From Victivallales bacterium (GTDB lineage Bacteria; Verrucomicrobiota; Lentisphaeria; Oligosphaerales; Oligosphaeraceae), in assembly GCA_017417585.1 (NCBI GenBank), contig JAFPYX010000034.1, positions 1 through 64,000 on the forward strand: 64,000 nt of DNA, in the 5' to 3' direction. The notes beneath the pieces are model-generated. The model searched no databases. It saw only the letters and a program-made list of their open reading frames with translations, and was not told the DNA's origin. Made by a program: the position numbers and the translations under genes. Position 1 is the first letter of the stretch, and every line of letters begins with the position of its first letter. Positions 18,335-26,982 of this stretch are shown here, piece after piece.

Positions 18335-19210
18335 TTATACATCATGAATTGGCTCCGGTTTTCCGGCCAGCGACGCTGCGGTGAGAATGAGGGCGCAGCC
18401 CAGGTAGCCCGTCAGAGCCACATGTTCACGGGCGACCAGCACGCCGATCAGCAGTGCGAAAAACGGCTCCAGGGCCAGCAGGATGCCCACGCGCCCGGCG
18501 TCCAGGCAGGCCTGGGCACGGCCGATGCACAGGAAGCAGACACCGGAGCAGATGACGCCCAGGAGGACCAGTGAAACCCAGTCCGCCGGTGCGAGCTGGA
18601 AGTCGGGTTGTTCGAAGCAGAGCATTCCGACGAAACCGATGATTCCGCACCAGAGGCATTCCCAGATGCTCAGGCTGGTCGCGTCCAGTTTGTTGCTGCG
18701 CAGCATGTGGTTGAAGGCGACGACCATGATTCCCGAGAGGAACCCGGTGAAGAGGCTGAGCAGTTCGCCTGGGGAGAATTGGAGATGTTTTCCCTTCCAG
18801 GCCAAGAGGGTCATGCCGATGAAGCCCAGACATGCCGCCAAGGCAATCCAGGGGGAGGGCAGTCGCCGTTGCACCACGGTCTGGATGAGCTGTGTCCAGA
18901 TGATGGACGACCCCATGATGACTCCTGCGATGCCGGAGTCGGTGATTTCCAAAGCCAGGAAGGTGAAATAGAGGTCGAGATAGAGCAACCCGCCCATGAT
19001 GAATCCGCACAGGAGGGTATTGCGATCGGTGTATTGCCTCAGGCGCTTCCAGAAGATGGCGCAGAGCAGCGAACACCCAATGATGAACCTGAAGGTGATC
19101 AGCGTGTTCATCTCCAGGGCGTCCAGGAGATTCTTGTTCAGCAGGAAGGAAAGCCCCCAACCGAAGGTGGCCACCACCATATAAAGAATCCCGACGGTGC
19201 TCTTGCTCAT
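18335..19210 (-). CDS. EamA/DMT-family transporter
   Basis: A 291-residue inner membrane protein with about ten transmembrane helices in two EamA repeats. The first repeat starts with GILYMVVATFGWGLSFLLNK, the second near GELLSLFTGFLSGIMVV, and each ends in a helix with GxxxxG-like spacing (GYLGCALILTAASLAG). Members export or import amino acids, nucleosides or sugars, so the substrate is unknown. The ATG at 19210 is chosen because GAGGA lies about 10 bp upstream; a TTG at 19225 is the alternative. It is the last gene of a minus-strand run after the amidohydrolase and PfkB kinase (19 bp gap), suggesting transport of a related metabolite. Confidence 0.85.
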   Translation of the reverse strand: MSKSTVGILYMVVATFGWGLSFLLNKNLLDALEMNTLITFRFIIGCSLLCAIFWKRLRQYTDRNTLLCGFIMGGLLYLDLYFTFLALEITDSGIAGVIMGSSIIWTQLIQTVVQRRLPSPWIALAACLGFIGMTLLAWKGKHLQFSPGELLSLFTGFLSGIMVVAFNHMLRSNKLDATSLSIWECLWCGIIGFVGMLCFEQPDFQLAPADWVSLVLLGVICSGVCFLCIGRAQACLDAGRVGILLALEPFFALLIGVLVAREHVALTGYLGCALILTAASLAGKPEPIHDV

Positions 19211-19229
19211 AATATATTTCCTCAATATC

Positions 19230-20168
19230 TTACTTCAGTTCATCCCGCAGTTGTCTGGCGGTCTGCGGGTCGAAATTGCCGGCCCGATTGGTGAGGCAGG
19301 AGGCGCTGGCGGCGGCCAACGCCTCGGAGAATGCCTCGTGGGGTGATTTTCCCTCTAGCAGACGGGCGAAGAACACCGCGCTGCAGGTGTCGCCGGCGCC
19401 AAGGGGATTCACCGTCTCTACAGAGGGGACGCGGTAAAGGGTCCAAGGGGCAGGGGAGAGGGTAGAAGGCACAGGGGAGGCCGGAGCAAGAAGGTACGCC
19501 TGCTTCGCGCCATCGGTGATGGCGGCGGTGGCCAGCGGATAATGCTCGTGGAACCACGACAGGCTATCTTCTATGGACGGCTGGCCGGCAAATTTTAGCA
19601 GTTCCAATGCGTTGATCTTCAAAATCAAGTCCGGCTTGACGGCAAGCGCCTCCGGAGCCTCGCGGTAGTTGTCCAGCAGCAATGGGAGCGCGGCGTCGCG
19701 GGCGACCTCGGCGATGCGTCGCATGAACTCCGAAGCCGAGCCGGCAGGGACGCTCCCCGCCACGGCGATGCCCACCGCCACCGACAAGTTGTCCCGCAGC
19801 AATTCCACGAATTGCTCCAGTTGACTGGCGGTGATGGGTGCACCGGGTTCCACCAGTTCGGTCATCCTGCCGTTGCAGACGCAGTTGGTGCAGGTGCGCA
19901 ATTCTTTCTTGACTTGAATGAATAAGCATTCAAGTCCTTCATTATCAATATCTTGTATAAAATTTATCCCACCTTCCACGCCCAGCAAGGTCAATTGTCT
20001 TCCAGGAATGCCCCCCAGGCACTTGAGGGCACGGCAGAAATTGGTGGCCTTGCCGGCGGCATAGCCGGAGACGCGCACGGCGCGATTGACCTCGCCTGCG
20101 GTGAACTCGTTGAACTCCAGCACCTTCTCCCAGGCGGGATTGGCGCCAATGACCAGAATGCGTTTCAT
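19230..20168 (-). CDS. PfkB-family sugar (1-phosphofructokinase-like) kinase
   Basis: A 312-residue kinase of the PfkB/ribokinase superfamily. The N-terminus MKRILVIGANPAWEKVLEF and VSGYAAGKATNFCRALKCLG resemble 1-phosphofructokinase/tagatose-6-phosphate kinases, and NPLGAGDTCSAVFFARLLEG holds the anion hole and catalytic aspartate. An unusual loop of about 12 extra residues (PASPVPSTLSPAPWTL) lies before that motif and is encoded by a 7-bp-period repeat tract at 19437-19487. The stop of the upstream amidohydrolase abuts the ATG with no gap, indicating an operon. The substrate could be fructose 1-phosphate, tagatose 6-phosphate or a nucleoside-derived sugar. Confidence 0.82.
   Translation of the reverse strand: MKRILVIGANPAWEKVLEFNEFTAGEVNRAVRVSGYAAGKATNFCRALKCLGGIPGRQLTLLGVEGGINFIQDIDNEGLECLFIQVKKELRTCTNCVCNGRMTELVEPGAPITASQLEQFVELLRDNLSVAVGIAVAGSVPAGSASEFMRRIAEVARDAALPLLLDNYREAPEALAVKPDLILKINALELLKFAGQPSIEDSLSWFHEHYPLATAAITDGAKQAYLLAPASPVPSTLSPAPWTLYRVPSVETVNPLGAGDTCSAVFFARLLEGKSPHEAFSEALAAASASCLTNRAGNFDPQTARQLRDELK
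19437..19487. repeat. 7-bp period tract inside the PfkB coding sequence
   Basis: On the coding strand the sequence reads as degenerate heptamers such as GCCTTCT, ACCCTCT, CCCCTGC and ACCCTTT. This resembles the CTTTACC-type tract at 29714-29750. It is read through in frame and adds a proline/serine-rich loop to the kinase. Confidence 0.65.
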
Positions 20169-21428
20169 CTACTTGCGGAACTTGTTGCAGGTGCGGCGTG
20201 CTTGTTCGATGATTTCGTCCTCGCCTTCGACTTCGCGGTGCTTCATCAGGAATCTGCCGTCGCAGAGCAGCGTGTCCACGCAGGAGGACTCTCCTGCATA
20301 GACGAGGTTGGAGATGGGGTTGTAGTCCGCCACGAAGTATGGCTGGTCAGGGTTGACGAGCATCAGGTCGGCGAGCTTTCCGGATGCGATTTCGCCGGCT
20401 TCGGGGAAGAACGCCTGTGCGCCATCGTAGGTGGCCAGGCGGAAGACGCGCTCCGCTGGTGCGGCAGTGGAATCCTTCGCCTGCGTCTTGGCGGAGAGCG
20501 CGGCGAATTTCATCTCGGTGAACATGGAGTGCGCATTGTTGGAGGCGCATCCGTCGGTGCCCAGGGTGAAGGGGATGCCTGCCTCGTCGATTTCCTTGAA
20601 ATGGAACATCCCGGAGCACAGCTTGAGGTTCGAGGTGGGGTTGGTGATGAGCACCGCGCCGCTTTCCTTGATGAGTTCGATGTCATGCGGGGTTAGCCAG
20701 ACCGCATGGGCGAGGCGAGCGCGTTCATTGAGCAGCCCGCATTCTTTGATGTACTCCACGGGTGTGAGGCCGCCATGCGCCTTCTGGCAGTCATTGACCT
20801 CCGTCTCGGTCTCAGCCAAGTGGATGTGCACCAGTGAGTTGTCATGCGCACTGCGTTCGGCGATTTCGCGCAAGTCCGCCTCGGGGACGGTGTAGATGGC
20901 GTGCGGGGCTTCCGCCACCAGGATGCGGGATGAGTACTCGCCGTGCTGGCAGGCCGCGCGGATGCGTGCGTGTTCGGCGGCGGTGGCGGCGCATTTCTCG
21001 GCGTCTCCAAAATGAATCCAGGTCGGTCCAATGCAGGCTCTTAAGCCCATTCCCTCGGCGGCGGAAATAATCTCTTCGGACATGAAATAGCTGTCGTTGA
21101 AGAAGACCGTGCCGCTCTTGAGCATCTCCAGACAGGCGAGGCGGGTCCCGACGTAGATGTCTTCCGGCGCGAGTTTTGCTTCGGCGGGCCAGATGTGTTC
21201 GTTGAGCCAGGGGAAGAGCTCCAGGTCGTCCGCATAGCCGCGCAACAGCACCATCGGAACGTGGGTGTGGCAGTTGTAGAAAGGCGGGAAGGCGAGCATC
21301 CCCTTCGCATCGAATTCCTCGTCGAAGGAGCCTCCCAGGTGCGGGGCAATGGCGGAAAAACGATTGCCTTCGATGGAGATATCGACCACCGAACCATTGA
21401 GGCTGACATTGCGGAGTACAAGTGACAT
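20169..21428 (-). CDS. Amidohydrolase, MTA/SAH deaminase-like
   Basis: A 419-residue metal-dependent amidohydrolase close to 5'-methylthioadenosine/S-adenosylhomocysteine deaminases (MtaD) and chlorohydrolase-like ATZ/TRZ enzymes. Visible motifs: FYNCHTHVPMVLLRGYADD (HxH), LVHIHLAETETEV (third histidine), AHAVWLTPHD (fourth), and FTLGTDGCASNN (metal aspartate). SNLKLCSGM matches the NMKLxSG signature. GGAGAAAAC directly before the ATG at 21428 supports this start over an upstream TTG. It is the first gene of the operon with the PfkB kinase and EamA transporter, so a role in purine nucleoside or S-adenosylhomocysteine salvage is plausible but inferred. Confidence 0.87.
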   Translation of the reverse strand: MSLVLRNVSLNGSVVDISIEGNRFSAIAPHLGGSFDEEFDAKGMLAFPPFYNCHTHVPMVLLRGYADDLELFPWLNEHIWPAEAKLAPEDIYVGTRLACLEMLKSGTVFFNDSYFMSEEIISAAEGMGLRACIGPTWIHFGDAEKCAATAAEHARIRAACQHGEYSSRILVAEAPHAIYTVPEADLREIAERSAHDNSLVHIHLAETETEVNDCQKAHGGLTPVEYIKECGLLNERARLAHAVWLTPHDIELIKESGAVLITNPTSNLKLCSGMFHFKEIDEAGIPFTLGTDGCASNNAHSMFTEMKFAALSAKTQAKDSTAAPAERVFRLATYDGAQAFFPEAGEIASGKLADLMLVNPDQPYFVADYNPISNLVYAGESSCVDTLLCDGRFLMKHREVEGEDEIIEQARRTCNKFRK

Positions 21429-21440
21429 GTTTTCTCCAAT

Positions 21441-21475
21441 TGGCAATTAGCAATTAGCGATTAGAAATTTAGATG
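21441..21475. repeat. 7-bp period CTAATTG tract before the amidohydrolase
   Basis: On the minus strand the units read CTAATCG, CTAATTG, CTAATTG, CCAATTG and then GGAGAAAAC plus ATG. Unlike most other tracts, this one still leaves a Shine-Dalgarno in place. Confidence 0.85.
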
Positions 21476-21478
21476 ATT

Positions 21479-21514
21479 CTAGGCCTAGCCAATCTAGCCG
21501 GACTAGCCGACTAA
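21479..21514. repeat. CTAG nonamer repeat block
   Basis: CTAG occurs at 21479, 21485, 21494 and 21503, the last three on a 9-bp period, followed by CTAA at 21511. It lies in the 127-bp gap between the exonuclease stop and the amidohydrolase start. Confidence 0.7.
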
Positions 21515-21555
21515 AGTTGCCGAAGATCGGTAAGTCCTAAGGCCTTGAACCCTCT

Positions 21556-22449
21556 CTAAAATCCGAAGGTCTGCTGGATGGGCTGGCGGCGCTTGCGGAC
21601 GGCCTCGGCGATGGACTTGAAGCCCTGGTCATCGCAGAGTCGGAGAATCTTTTCCCAGTCTGGCGCGCGTCGGCGCAGGGACTCCCGTCCGGACCAGTTT
21701 TCAGGCAGCGCCTCGTCCAGTTGTACCAGCGACTGGTTCATACGCAGGTGGTTCTGCTCGGTCTGGAGGGTCTCGCGCAGTTTGGCGCTCTTGAGTTCGT
21801 CGAGGTGTGCAAGGAGATTGTCGATGGAGCCGTATTCTTCCAGAAGTTTCACGGCGGTCTTGGGGCCGCAGCCGGGGATGCCAGGGATGTTGTCCGCAGT
21901 GTCACCAAGGAGCGCAAGGTAGTCGCGGATTTGTTCCGGCGGCACGCCGAATTTCTCCCGTGCGGCGGCGGCATCGGCCTCAATCCATGGCGTCTTGTCT
22001 GTGCCGCGCAGGAGGATGCGCACGGACGGCGAGGCCAGCAGTTGGAAGAGGTCCTTGTCGCCGGTGAGGATGGTGACCGTGCTGTCACCACGCTGGGCGG
22101 CGAGTCCGGCGATGAGGTCGTCTGCCTCGAAGCCTTCGCGGTCCACGATGTTCCACCCGAAGGCCTGCGCCCATTCGCGGATGGTTGCAGTCTGACTTCG
22201 GAGTTCTTCAGGCATCGGCGGACGCTGCGCCTTGTATTCCGGAAGCAAGCCGGTGCGTCGGACGCATTTCCCTAGGTCATAGACGATTGCGCCATAGTCA
22301 GACGGCTGAAGTTCGTCCAATTGCAGGAAAAGCCGCGCCATGCCGTAGAGGGCATTTGCGGGTTCGCCACGCACATTGGTCAACTGCCGTATTGCATAGA
22401 ATACGCGGTAGATCTGCGAATAGGCGTCGATGAGGAAAAACCTGGACAT
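21556..22449 (-). CDS. Stand-alone 5'-3' exonuclease (Pol I N-domain type)
   Basis: A 297-residue FEN-family nuclease equivalent to the 5'-3' exonuclease domain of DNA polymerase I, without polymerase or proofreading domains. SRFFLIDAYSQIYRVFYA holds the first metal aspartate, DREGFEADDLIAGLA and TILTGDKDLFQLL the acidic cluster, and GDTADNIPGIPGCGPKTAVK the helix-hairpin-helix DNA-binding segment. The start is set at MSRFF (22449), where homology begins; the longer frame upstream reads through repeats. Such proteins remove RNA primers or flaps. The start is preceded by a weak heptameric tract and by a 31-bp-period direct repeat. Confidence 0.88.
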   Translation of the reverse strand: MSRFFLIDAYSQIYRVFYAIRQLTNVRGEPANALYGMARLFLQLDELQPSDYGAIVYDLGKCVRRTGLLPEYKAQRPPMPEELRSQTATIREWAQAFGWNIVDREGFEADDLIAGLAAQRGDSTVTILTGDKDLFQLLASPSVRILLRGTDKTPWIEADAAAAREKFGVPPEQIRDYLALLGDTADNIPGIPGCGPKTAVKLLEEYGSIDNLLAHLDELKSAKLRETLQTEQNHLRMNQSLVQLDEALPENWSGRESLRRRAPDWEKILRLCDDQGFKSIAEAVRKRRQPIQQTFGF

Positions 22450-22524
22450 CGGAAATTTGGAATTAGGAATGGTTGGTTCGGTGCCCGCGGCGATGGCTCG
22501 GCGATGGTTCGGTGCCCGCGGCGA
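22450..22524. repeat. Degenerate AATT heptamers plus a 31-bp-period direct repeat
   Basis: Bases 22450-22474 hold TTTGGAATTAGGAATGG-like degenerate heptamers next to the exonuclease start. Then GGTTCGGTGCCCGCGGCGA occurs twice, at 22475 and 22506, a 31-bp period. The block fills nearly the whole gap between the GH20 stop and the exonuclease start. Confidence 0.7.
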
Positions 22525-22538
22525 AATGCTACGGGGAA

Positions 22539-24377
22539 TTAATCCAACTCCTTGAGGATGTTGCGGAAGTATCCTGCGCTTTCGGCAAGGCCGCCGGCAC
22601 GGTTTCTTGACAACCACAGTTGCTCGTGTTCGCCGATGACGCGCAGGATGAGCGTCCGCAAGGCGGAGTTGTCCGCCTGAGTGGGCGCCAATGCTCTCCG
22701 GAGGTTCAACAAGCCCATGCGAATCATCGTGGCCGCCCCTTGAAGCTCTTTTATAAATAATTGATTATCAACTATTTGTGGATTTGAACCGGAAAGGATG
22801 GCGCAGGCCTTGTCCAACTTTGCCAGACATGTATCGACTTCGGAGACTTTCGCCTCCTTGCATTGGCCGCGCATGAGCTCCTCGGCGCCATAGCGCGAGG
22901 CGAGGCCGTAGAGGGTGGCGTTGCAGCCGGGCTTCTCGAAGCAGTCCGGGAGATGGCCGAGTGCGACGAGGAATTCTCCGACCTTGTTGGTCGGGTCGTC
23001 CGCCCAGTAGAAGCTGAGTGCCTTCGCCCAGTCGTTGTGGCAGTTCGCCTTGCACGCCCAGGCGAGCGCGGCGCCAGCGGTGATGCCGAGCCAGGTCACG
23101 GGCGGGTACTGGTGGTTTCCGCCATCGCCCCAGTCGGTCATCAGCATGCCCTTGCCGTGGTTTTTCACCGCGTTCTCGACCGCGCTCTGGATGTTTCCCA
23201 GGCAGTTGGCGGTGCGGCCGGAGAGCGAGTTCCAGGCGGAGGTTCCGGGGGCGACATAGTATGGGATGCCCGCCTCGGCGAAGGCGGCGGTCTCCTTCGC
23301 GAAGGGGTGGTTTGCCTCGTAGCCCCACGAGACCGCGACGATGTCCTGCGGTAGGCGCGAAATCACCTCCGGGGTCTGCAGCACGATGTCGCCCCAGAAC
23401 ATCGGGATGCGGTTGTGCTTCTTGACCAGCTTGAAGATCTTGAGGAGGAACTCCACATAGACCTCGTGCTTGCCGATTTTCTCTGCGCGCTTCTTGGAAC
23501 GGCCCTGGCCGAGTTCCCAGGTCTCGTCGCAGCCGATGTTGAAGTACGGGCTGGAGAAGTTCGGGAGGAGCTCGTCGTAGAGGCCGTCCAGGAACTGCAG
23601 CGCCTTCTTGTCGGGATAGAGGACGCCAGGGCTGCAGGTGGTCACGCTCCAGGGCGCGGTGTAGCCATCCGGACATTCGGCCAGGTCGCGGTACTCGGGG
23701 AACTTCAACCAGCGTTCGAGATGGCCGAAGGAGTTCTGGTTCGGAACCAGCTCGATGAAGCGGTCGCGGCAATAGCGGTCCAGCTCCAGAATCTCCTGTG
23801 CGGTGAAGGGAGAGGACTCCGCCCAGACGCGTTCGTGCGCACTGTAGGCGAAGGTGTGCTCCATGTAGAGCTGGAGCTGGTTGTACTTCAGTCCGGCAAG
23901 CTGGTCCACGAGGCGGTAGAGCGTCTCCATCGTGGGGACTTTGCAGCGCGAGACATCCAGCATGTAGCCGCGCGCCTCCAGGTCGGGCCAGTCGTCGATC
24001 TTGAAATTCGGGAGGCGTGGCGCGCTCAGGCGCACCAGCTGTTCCAATGTCTGGAGGCCCCAGAAGAGCGCGGCCTCGCTGCCGCCGGCGAGCCGGACTG
24101 CGCCGCCGCCAACGCGTGTCAGCGTGTAGCGCTGCGCGTCGAGGCTGGCGTCCATGGGGGCGATGACGAGGAAGGCCTCGCCGGAGTGCGGCTTTCCCGC
24201 CGTGACCTCGATGGGGCGGTTGAAGGCGCACGAGGCGGCCTGCGCAAAGCGCCCGACGGCCTCCTGAAGTGCATCAGAGAAGGACTTCTGGAGCAGAATC
24301 CACCGGCCAATGGCAGGCGAGGCGACAGGCGTGAAAGTGGCGTGGCGTGGATTCGGAATGAGCTGGTAGTCGGACAT
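22539..24377 (-). CDS. GH20 beta-N-acetylhexosaminidase-like enzyme
   Basis: A 612-residue protein with a GH20 N-terminal alpha/beta domain (residues about 1-125) and a TIM barrel. Evidence: ARGYMLDVSRCKVPTMETLY at the barrel start, LKYNQLQLYMEHTFAY, and the catalytic Asp-Glu pair in NIGCDETWELGQG (D284, E285) used for substrate-assisted hydrolysis of terminal N-acetylhexosamines. No signal peptide is visible, so the enzyme is probably cytoplasmic or exported by an unrecognised route. The start is the ATG at 24377; a heptanucleotide tract lies 4 bp upstream and no Shine-Dalgarno is present. The C-terminal 150 residues are helical, as in some Bacteroidota and Lentisphaerota homologues. Confidence 0.85.
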   Translation of the reverse strand: MSDYQLIPNPRHATFTPVASPAIGRWILLQKSFSDALQEAVGRFAQAASCAFNRPIEVTAGKPHSGEAFLVIAPMDASLDAQRYTLTRVGGGAVRLAGGSEAALFWGLQTLEQLVRLSAPRLPNFKIDDWPDLEARGYMLDVSRCKVPTMETLYRLVDQLAGLKYNQLQLYMEHTFAYSAHERVWAESSPFTAQEILELDRYCRDRFIELVPNQNSFGHLERWLKFPEYRDLAECPDGYTAPWSVTTCSPGVLYPDKKALQFLDGLYDELLPNFSSPYFNIGCDETWELGQGRSKKRAEKIGKHEVYVEFLLKIFKLVKKHNRIPMFWGDIVLQTPEVISRLPQDIVAVSWGYEANHPFAKETAAFAEAGIPYYVAPGTSAWNSLSGRTANCLGNIQSAVENAVKNHGKGMLMTDWGDGGNHQYPPVTWLGITAGAALAWACKANCHNDWAKALSFYWADDPTNKVGEFLVALGHLPDCFEKPGCNATLYGLASRYGAEELMRGQCKEAKVSEVDTCLAKLDKACAILSGSNPQIVDNQLFIKELQGAATMIRMGLLNLRRALAPTQADNSALRTLILRVIGEHEQLWLSRNRAGGLAESAGYFRNILKELD

Positions 24378-24380
24378 GGG

Positions 24381-24410
24381 GGCAATTCGTAATTCGTAAT
24401 GCGCAATTGT
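24381..24410. repeat. 7-bp period AATTCGT tract before the GH20 gene
   Basis: On the minus strand CAATTGC, GCATTAC, GAATTAC and GAATTGC repeat on a 7-bp period, then CCCC and the ATG at 24377. Confidence 0.85.
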
Positions 24411-24527
24411 AGAGACACCACGCTAAAATATAATGATTCAAATAGGAATTACTGCCTTTTGCCGGGACTTGCAGCCCACGTTCCACGAAACGGGAGACCC
24501 GAAATTCGTCTCGCAAAGCAAGAAAGA

Positions 24528-24540
24528 GGATTTATATTGA
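24528..24540 (+). promoter_or_regulatory. Shared GGATTTATATTGA motif (putative -10 region)
   Basis: GGATTTATATTGA lies 39 bp before the ATG of the secreted glycosidase. The identical 13-mer occurs at 48329-48341 before the DUF4091 gene, and a close variant at 39853-39865 before a TIM-barrel gene. TATATT could serve as a -10 hexamer; no matching -35 is seen in any of the three. Confidence 0.4.
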
Positions 24541-24579
24541 AAAGGACTTGGTTTAAGTTCTCTGATTAATCTAGGAAAC

Positions 24580-26628
24580 ATGAAAATGAAACTGCAAAAG
24601 CGAATCTCGGTTCTTTTGAGTCTGGTGTGCGGCCTGGCGTTTGGTGTCCGCGCGGCGGAACTGGTCACGAACGGCGATTTCGAGGATGGCTTGGCGAACT
24701 GGAGCCCCGTCCCGAATGTGACATTTGAAGAGCAGGGCGGCGCGGAGGGCTCGAAGGGCATTCTCTACACGCTGGAGGAAGGCTCACCGGAACGTCGGCC
24801 GCTCACGCAGGAACTCGTGCAGGTTCCCGAGGCCGGCGCGCTCTACCGCCTCGCCGCGCACATCCGCAGCGAGAACATCAAGGGCGGTCGGCCACGCTTC
24901 CGCGTGGACTATTATGACGCCGACGGCAACCACTTGGGCTTCGACTTCAAACGCGGCTTGGCCGGGACTGCCGACTGGCGCGGCTGGGAGATCAACTGCG
25001 TGCCGCCGGAGGGCGTCGCACGCGCGGTGATGGCGCTCGACATGGAGGAGGACATCACCAGCGGAAAGGCGTGGTTCGACCACATCAGTTTCAGCAAGGT
25101 CGTCTATGCGCCGCAGGTCTGCGTGGTCTATCCCACGCAGGGGCAGCTTTCGGCAGACGGCGACCTGGTGAAGGTCAATCTCGTGCAGCTGGGCAATGAC
25201 GAGGGCGAGGGCATCTACCTGGGACAGCGCCTCCGCCTGGAGGCGGTCTATGGCGACGAGCGCATCGCCCAGGAGCAGACCGTGGCGAGCCACCTGGTCA
25301 ACTTCCAGATGCCGGCGCTGCCGCCCGGTCCCGTGGAGTTGATTACCACGCTGATCCGGGCGTCGGACGGCGAGGTCCTCGCCACGGCCACGGAGCACTT
25401 TACCGCCGTGGCGTCGGAGGCCCCGCGTCCGCGCGGTGCATGCTACATCGATGAGAAGGGCCGTGCCATCGTGGACGGCAAGCCGTTCCTGCCCATCGGG
25501 ATGTATATCACCAACTTCAAGTGGCCCAATGGCCAGGAGGAGTTTGACCGCCTGCTCAACAGCCCCTTCAACTGCTTCATGCCGTACGATGCCCTTCAAA
25601 TGCATCGGCCGGACGACGAGGCGCGCGCACCCTCCTTCGAGAGCCTCCGCGCCATGCTCGACGCCGTGGACGAACACGGCAAGAAGGTCATCTTCAGCGT
25701 CAAGGACATGTATGACGCCCCTGGCTACGAGGGCGCGGTCGGGATGTGGCGCTGGATGGGCGAGGACTACCTCAACGCCAATGCCGCATTGGAGAAGCTG
25801 GTGGGTGAAATCGGCTCGCACCCCGCCATTCTCGCCTGGTACATCAACGATGAAATCAGTATCCGGAAGCTCGCGATGGTGCAGGCTCGCCGTGAACAGC
25901 TCAACCGCCTCGATCCCAACCACCCCACCTGGGGGACGCTCTGCGACTACTCCGAGGCGCCGTTCTTCGCCTGTGCGCAGGATGTCATGGGCGTGGATCC
26001 CTATCCGCTGGAATACAAGACCACGCCCGCCAACCAGGCCAAGCTGGTCACTGCCATGAATGCCGTGGACGCCTCCGGGCAGCCCGCGTGGGTGGTCCCT
26101 CAGGTGATGAACTGGGCCGTCTATCGCGCCAGGGAAAAGCCGGAGCGCTGGAACGAACTCTACGAGCCCACGCTGGAGCAGATGCGAGCGATGACGCTCT
26201 ACGACGCCCTGCGCGGCGCCAAGGGCTTCGTGAGCTACTCCTACCAGGACCTCTGGCGGCCGATGGTCCCCAGCTACTTCAATCCGCCGATGATGACCAA
26301 GGAGGAGTGCGAACGCCGCTGGAACGAATGCTGCCAGATCGCCGAGACGCTCCAGGAGCTGGCGCCCTTCCTGCTCTCCGACCAGGGACCGCAGCCTGTC
26401 TCCTTCCAGGTTCTCCAGGGAAGGGCTGATGCGCGGCTCTTCCAGGACGAGGCCGGTCGCATCCGTATCATCGTGGCCGCCATCGGACCTGGACCCGCCG
26501 AGGTCGTCGTCCGCCCACCTGCCGGCAAGAGCTTCACCTCCGCCTTCGGGCATGCTACCCTCCAGGAGGATGGCGCGTGGCGCTTCACCGCCGACGGCAT
26601 CGCCGCCGATATTCTCTGCGCCGACTAG
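24580..26628 (+). CDS. Secreted GH-A-type glycosidase with N-terminal carbohydrate-binding-like domain
   Basis: A 682-residue protein with a signal peptide (residues about 8-25). Residues of about 26-170 form a CBM4/9-like jellyroll (AELVTNGDFEDGLANWSP, LYRLAAHIRSENIKGG, AWFDHISFSKV). A second beta domain spans roughly 180-285. From ACYIDEKGRAIVDGKPFLPIG onward it is a TIM barrel; ILAWYINDEISI carries a candidate acid/base near E425, and GFVSYSYQDLW lies near the barrel end. This arrangement resembles GH2/GH5-related proteins of glycan-degrading PVC bacteria, but no family can be fixed. A hairpin terminator follows the stop. Confidence 0.72.
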   Translation: MKMKLQKRISVLLSLVCGLAFGVRAAELVTNGDFEDGLANWSPVPNVTFEEQGGAEGSKGILYTLEEGSPERRPLTQELVQVPEAGALYRLAAHIRSENIKGGRPRFRVDYYDADGNHLGFDFKRGLAGTADWRGWEINCVPPEGVARAVMALDMEEDITSGKAWFDHISFSKVVYAPQVCVVYPTQGQLSADGDLVKVNLVQLGNDEGEGIYLGQRLRLEAVYGDERIAQEQTVASHLVNFQMPALPPGPVELITTLIRASDGEVLATATEHFTAVASEAPRPRGACYIDEKGRAIVDGKPFLPIGMYITNFKWPNGQEEFDRLLNSPFNCFMPYDALQMHRPDDEARAPSFESLRAMLDAVDEHGKKVIFSVKDMYDAPGYEGAVGMWRWMGEDYLNANAALEKLVGEIGSHPAILAWYINDEISIRKLAMVQARREQLNRLDPNHPTWGTLCDYSEAPFFACAQDVMGVDPYPLEYKTTPANQAKLVTAMNAVDASGQPAWVVPQVMNWAVYRAREKPERWNELYEPTLEQMRAMTLYDALRGAKGFVSYSYQDLWRPMVPSYFNPPMMTKEECERRWNECCQIAETLQELAPFLLSDQGPQPVSFQVLQGRADARLFQDEAGRIRIIVAAIGPGPAEVVVRPPAGKSFTSAFGHATLQEDGAWRFTADGIAADILCAD

Positions 26629-26640
26629 CCAGGATAAAGT

Positions 26641-26675
26641 GTTCTGCAGGGCGTTCCGAATGACCCCTGCAGAAC
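26641..26675 (+). terminator. Hairpin after the secreted glycosidase gene
   Basis: Perfect 11-bp stem GTTCTGCAGGG/CCCTGCAGAAC with a 13-nt loop, starting 12 bp after the stop codon. No T-run follows, so it may be an RNA 3'-end stabiliser rather than an intrinsic terminator. It opens the 354-bp gap before nrdD, which otherwise holds the promoter and NrdR-like boxes annotated separately. Confidence 0.6.
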
Positions 26676-26760
26676 ATGGAATCTGACGTCCGAAAACACT
26701 ATGGATGGGGCGTGTGAGGGCCGAAAAATACCGTATTTAGTGGTTTGATGGAAAAAAGTA

Positions 26761-26789
26761 TTCAAAATTACAACTTATTGTAGTATAAT
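26761..26789 (+). promoter_or_regulatory. Putative sigma-70 promoter of the nrdD operon
   Basis: TTCAAA at 26761-26766 (4 of 6 matches to TTGACA) and a consensus TATAAT at 26784-26789 are separated by 17 bp in a strongly AT-rich region. The NrdR-like boxes lie 65-112 bp downstream, so a second, closer promoter overlapping them may exist. Confidence 0.5.
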
Positions 26790-26853
26790 GATAATGCCTG
26801 TATATGAAGGGGTTTCAATGAGGGCTTTAAAAATCTTGAAAAATATTTCAAAA

Positions 26854-26901
26854 ACACAAGATATTGTGGTCGGGCAAAGTCAAAAACCGGATATATAGTG
26901 T
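26854..26901 (+). promoter_or_regulatory. Tandem NrdR-like boxes
   Basis: ACACAAGATATTGTGG (26854-26869) and ACCGGATATATAGTGT (26886-26901) match the NrdR consensus acaCwAtATaTwGtgt at 14 and 13 of 16 positions. Their starts are 32 bp apart, about three helical turns, which is the usual spacing of paired NrdR boxes. NrdR is an ATP/dATP-sensing repressor of ribonucleotide reductase genes; the downstream gene is nrdD, which strengthens the call. Confidence 0.78.
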
Positions 26902-26982
26902 GTAGGTTGTCTTTCTTTGTGTCCGCATCAACCGTCAAATCTCCACCCGCTTTTCATACCGCCAGGAGTCCGTCAAGTAGTT

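Noticed and set aside
18291..21446. Non-ATG extended starts for the sulfatase, transporter and amidohydrolase
   Set aside because: The extensions read into heptamer repeats from TTG codons; downstream ATGs fit family lengths, and two have good Shine-Dalgarno sequences.
22450..22617. Upstream extension of the 5'-3' exonuclease
   Set aside because: Reads through direct repeats with no homology; family similarity starts exactly at MSRFFLID.
24784..26553. Antisense open frame of 589 codons opposite the secreted glycosidase
   Set aside because: A shadow of GC-rich coding sequence without domain signatures; the sense gene has a signal peptide and conserved strands.
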